Shown in pieces: positions 61,633 through 64,000 of a stretch of 64,000 bases of DNA. The stretch spans positions 62,001 through 126,000 of the forward strand of contig NZ_CANNCF010000004.1 of the NCBI RefSeq assembly GCF_947503045.1, read 5' to 3'. Below the pieces are notes generated by a model. It had not been told where the DNA came from. It did no database searches and saw only the letters and a list, made by a program, of their open reading frames with translations. Each line of letters starts with the position of its first letter. The first letter of the stretch is position 1. The position numbers were made by a program, and so were the translations under genes. The stretch is from an uncultured Tateyamaria sp. Its GTDB lineage: Bacteria > Pseudomonadota > Alphaproteobacteria > Rhodobacterales > Rhodobacteraceae.

Positions 61633-63132
61633 TTATTCCATGACCGGAATAGAGAACTCGCCACCTTCCTTGATGCCCGAGGGCCAGCGCGCCGTCACGG
61701 TTTTGGTCCGGGTGTAGAATTTAAACGCATCCGGCCCATGCTGGTTCAGATCGCCAAACACCGATTTCTTCCAGCCGCCAAAGGTGTGATAGGCCAGCGG
61801 CACCGGGATTGGCACGTTGATGCCCACCATGCCGACATTGACGCGGTTGGCAAAGTCGCGCGCCGCATCACCGTCACGGGTAAAGATCGCGGTGCCGTTG
61901 CCATATTCATGATCCATGGCCAGGCCGGTCGCCTCTTCATAGCTTTGCGCACGCACGGTGGTCAGAACGGGGCCAAAGATTTCCTGTTTGTAGATATCCA
62001 TGTCCTTGGTGGCGTGATCAAAAAGGTGCGGGCCAATGAAATAACCGTCCTCATAGCCCTGCAGATTAAAGTTGCGCCCATCCACAACCAGTTTCGCGCC
62101 CTGATCGATCCCGGACTGCACCAGCCGCTCGATATTGGCCTTGGCGGCGGCCGTGACCACGGGGCCATAGTCGACGTCATTGCCAGCGGTGTAGGGGCCC
62201 ACCTTCAGCTTTTCGATGCGGGGCACCAGTTTCTCGATCAGGCGGTCTGCAGTCTCGTCCCCGACAGGGACGGCCACGGAAATCGCCATGCAGCGTTCAC
62301 CCGCCGCACCATATCCCGCACCAATCAGCGCGTCCGCGGCTTGATCCATATCCGCGTCGGGCATGACGATCATGTGGTTCTTGGCACCGCCAAAGCATTG
62401 CACACGTTTGCCGTTCGCACAGCCCGTGGCGTAGATGTATTCCGCAATCGGGGTCGAGCCGACAAAGCCGATGGATTGCACAACGTCATTGTGCAGGATC
62501 GCGTCCACTGCTTCCTTGTCGCCGTTCACCACCTGCAGGATGCCCTTGGGCAGGCCCGCCTCTTCCATCAGTTCCGCCAGCATCAGGGGCACGGATGGAT
62601 CACGTTCTGAGGGTTTGAGGATAAAGGCGTTGCCGCAGGCGATGGCCGGGGCAAACATCCACATCGGGATCATGGCGGGGAAGTTGAACGGCGTGATCCC
62701 GGCGGTGACCCCAAGGGCCTGACGCATGGAATACATGTCGATGCCGGGGCCCGCGCTGTCGGTATATTCGCCTTTCAACAGGTGCGGCGCGCCGATGCAA
62801 TATTCGACCACTTCCAGCCCGCGCTGCACGTCGCCAGCGGCATCCGGAAGGGTCTTGCCGTGCTCGCGGGACAGGGCCTCGGCCAGCTTGTCCATGTCGC
62901 GGTTCAACAAGTCCACGAATTTCATCATCACCCGCGCGCGGCGCTGCGGGTTGACGGCGGCCCACGCGGGCTGCGCCTTGGCGGCAAGTTCGACCGCTTG
63001 CGCGACTTCGTCCGTTGAGGCCAGCGGCACCTTGGCCTGAACCTCACCCGTGGCCGGGTTCATCACATCGGCAAAACGCCCGGATGTGCCTTTGATATGG
63101 GCGCCGTTGATATAGTGGGTCAGTTCTTGCAT
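61633..63132 (-). CDS. mmsA: Methylmalonate-semialdehyde dehydrogenase (CoA-acylating)
   Basis: A 499-residue aldehyde dehydrogenase of the MMSDH group, converting methylmalonate semialdehyde and CoA to propionyl-CoA. Family marks: ITPFNFPAMIPMWMFAPAIACGN (substrate/NAD entry), FVGSTPIAEYIYATGCANGKRVQCFGGAKNHMIVMPDA, and the catalytic cysteine in AGERCMAIS. GAGGAG precedes the ATG. Divergent from a LysR regulator that probably controls it. Confidence 0.95.
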   Translation of the reverse strand: MQELTHYINGAHIKGTSGRFADVMNPATGEVQAKVPLASTDEVAQAVELAAKAQPAWAAVNPQRRARVMMKFVDLLNRDMDKLAEALSREHGKTLPDAAGDVQRGLEVVEYCIGAPHLLKGEYTDSAGPGIDMYSMRQALGVTAGITPFNFPAMIPMWMFAPAIACGNAFILKPSERDPSVPLMLAELMEEAGLPKGILQVVNGDKEAVDAILHNDVVQSIGFVGSTPIAEYIYATGCANGKRVQCFGGAKNHMIVMPDADMDQAADALIGAGYGAAGERCMAISVAVPVGDETADRLIEKLVPRIEKLKVGPYTAGNDVDYGPVVTAAAKANIERLVQSGIDQGAKLVVDGRNFNLQGYEDGYFIGPHLFDHATKDMDIYKQEIFGPVLTTVRAQSYEEATGLAMDHEYGNGTAIFTRDGDAARDFANRVNVGMVGINVPIPVPLAYHTFGGWKKSVFGDLNQHGPDAFKFYTRTKTVTARWPSGIKEGGEFSIPVME

Positions 63133-63212
63133 GGCTTGCTCCTCTGCGCTGGGTCACGCGGATCTGGGGTGGGTGGAGCGCATCACAAGCTCCGGATTGT
63201 GGGCAGGATAGT

Positions 63213-63309
63213 CTTGCAAAATGCGCGGTAAAAGGGGCAACTGGCCAAAATCATTTTGCATTTTTGCATGATGAGGCAGTTTGCAAATACGTGCAGGTCT
63301 ATTTGCAAA
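63213..63309. promoter_or_regulatory. TTTGCAAA-type sites between mmsA and lysR
   Basis: Two perfect palindromes TTTGCAAA (63280-63287 and 63302-63309), centres 22 bp apart, plus a near copy CTTGCAAA (63213-63220) and two half-sites TTTGCA (63255-63260, 63263-63268). TTTGCAAA is the core known for short-chain fatty acyl-CoA regulators such as PccR of Rhodobacter sphaeroides. A LysR site is an alternative. Confidence 0.55.
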
Positions 63310-63337
63310 CTTTGGTAAGAGACTGAAAAGGCTGTAT

Positions 63338-64000
63338 ATGCATACAGATTGGGACGACATTCGACTGTTTCTGGCCGTCGCGCGGGCCGAGACGCTGACG
63401 GCGGCCAGCAAGGTGGTGCGACTGGATGCGGCAACTTTGGGGCGACGTATTGCGCGATTGGAGCGGACACTCGCGGTGGCGCTGTTCGCCAAGTCTCCGC
63501 AAGGCTATGCGCTGACCGAAGCGGGTCAGCGGCTACTGGAACAGGCCGAGGCTGCGGGCGCGATGCTGCATGCCGCCACCGACACGTTGGCCGGGCAGGG
63601 TGGGGCCGCGCATCGGGCGGGTGCGGCCTCGCTCAGCGGCCAGATCCGGGTGGGCGCACCGGATGGCTGTGCGAACTATTTGCTGCCGCAGGTCTGTGCC
63701 CAACTGTCCGAGGCGCATCCCGACCTCGACATCCAGATCGTCGCCTTGCCCCGCGTCTTCAACCTGTCGCGGCGCGAGGCGGACCTGGCCATTGGCGTCA
63801 GCGCGCCCACGGCAGGGCGGCTGACAGTGCAGCGGATCACCGATTACAAACTGCATTTCGCGGCAAGCACGCGCTATCTCGAATCGGCCGCGCCGATCAA
63901 CACACTGGCCGATCTCGCCGCGCACCGGATCGTTGGCTACATCCCCGACATGATCTTTGACCGCGAGCTGGACTATCTGGCCGGTGCGGGCGTGGCGCGG
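63338..64000 (+). CDS. LysR-family transcriptional regulator, partial
   Basis: The first 221 residues of a LysR regulator running off the window. N-terminal winged helix-turn-helix: DWDDIRLFLAVARAETLTAA then SKVVRLDAATLGRRIARLER and YALTEAGQRLLEQ. The effector domain begins near GQIRVGAPDGCANYLLPQVC. AAAAGG lies upstream of ATG 63338. Divergent from mmsA, the classic position for a regulator of the adjacent valine-degradation gene. The effector is unknown. Confidence 0.9.
   Translation, partial: MHTDWDDIRLFLAVARAETLTAASKVVRLDAATLGRRIARLERTLAVALFAKSPQGYALTEAGQRLLEQAEAAGAMLHAATDTLAGQGGAAHRAGAASLSGQIRVGAPDGCANYLLPQVCAQLSEAHPDLDIQIVALPRVFNLSRREADLAIGVSAPTAGRLTVQRITDYKLHFAASTRYLESAAPINTLADLAAHRIVGYIPDMIFDRELDYLAGAGVAR

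Noticed and set aside
1..64000. tRNA, rRNA, CRISPR arrays, insertion sequences, prophage other than the GTA remnant
   Set aside because: No cloverleaf-type sequences, regularly spaced repeats, transposase ORFs or integrase genes were recognised on either strand by reading; a dedicated tRNA or repeat scan was not possible.

Overview
This window looks like chromosomal DNA from a Roseobacter-group alphaproteobacterium (Rhodobacteraceae). The pointers are high-GC coding sequence, VPLPA-CTERM proteins, a pyruvate dehydrogenase E1-beta carrying its own lipoyl domain, an alphaproteobacterial LexA box, a form I CO dehydrogenase cluster, and gene transfer agent (GTA) genes lying between mltG and cysE. 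No tRNA, rRNA, CRISPR array or insertion sequence was found.

Layout. 1-383 is the start of a membrane sensor protein cut by the window edge. 771-2105 is trigger factor. 2336-12351 (minus strand) is a complete aerobic CO dehydrogenase locus: an MHYT/LytTR regulator (coxC) followed by coxM-S-L-D-E-F, a MocA-like cytidylyltransferase, an uncatalogued 30-residue ORF, coxG and coxI. The downstream genes overlap or nearly abut, and direct repeats suited to a LytTR protein sit between coxC and coxM. 12561-21835 is mixed: an SMP-30-like protein, an OYE-family oxidoreductase, a lipid acyltransferase, a JAMM-like lipoprotein, a VPLPA-CTERM protein, rpsF-rpsR-rplI, and two YceI-type genes, one fused to cytochrome b561.

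22010-28493 is a fatty-acid synthesis block (fabD, fabG, acpP, fabF) with mltG. It leads into a GTA locus at 28814-31825 in which almost the whole phage-like cluster has been deleted. The N-terminal ATPase part of the terminase is joined in frame to the C-terminal half of the terminal host-specificity gene. cysE follows, as expected for an ancestral GTA locus. 32798-36933 is pdhC-pdhB-pdhA-ftsB, then an SDR enzyme, pgk, two cyclophilins, bactofilin with an M23 peptidase, a DUF455 protein, a peroxiredoxin, a giant AsmA-like protein, queA, an MFS transporter and a DUF924 protein. lpdA (E3) stands alone at 50310 but shares a near-identical palindromic operator with pdhA. uvrA carries a LexA box.

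57228-63132 is a valine-degradation block: mmsA, isobutyryl-CoA dehydrogenase, a RidA-family protein, and 3-hydroxyisobutyryl-CoA hydrolase running in frame into 3-hydroxyisobutyrate dehydrogenase with no stop codon between them. A divergent LysR regulator, cut at the window end, shares an intergenic region rich in TTTGCAAA-type sites with mmsA.

The most noteworthy items are the terminase::host-specificity GTA fusion with its retained promoter, the stop-loss fusion in the valine operon, the putative CoxC operator, the shared pdhA/lpdA operator, and the small di-cysteine ORF inside the cox operon. All family assignments come from reading the sequence and recalled family knowledge; no database search was run.
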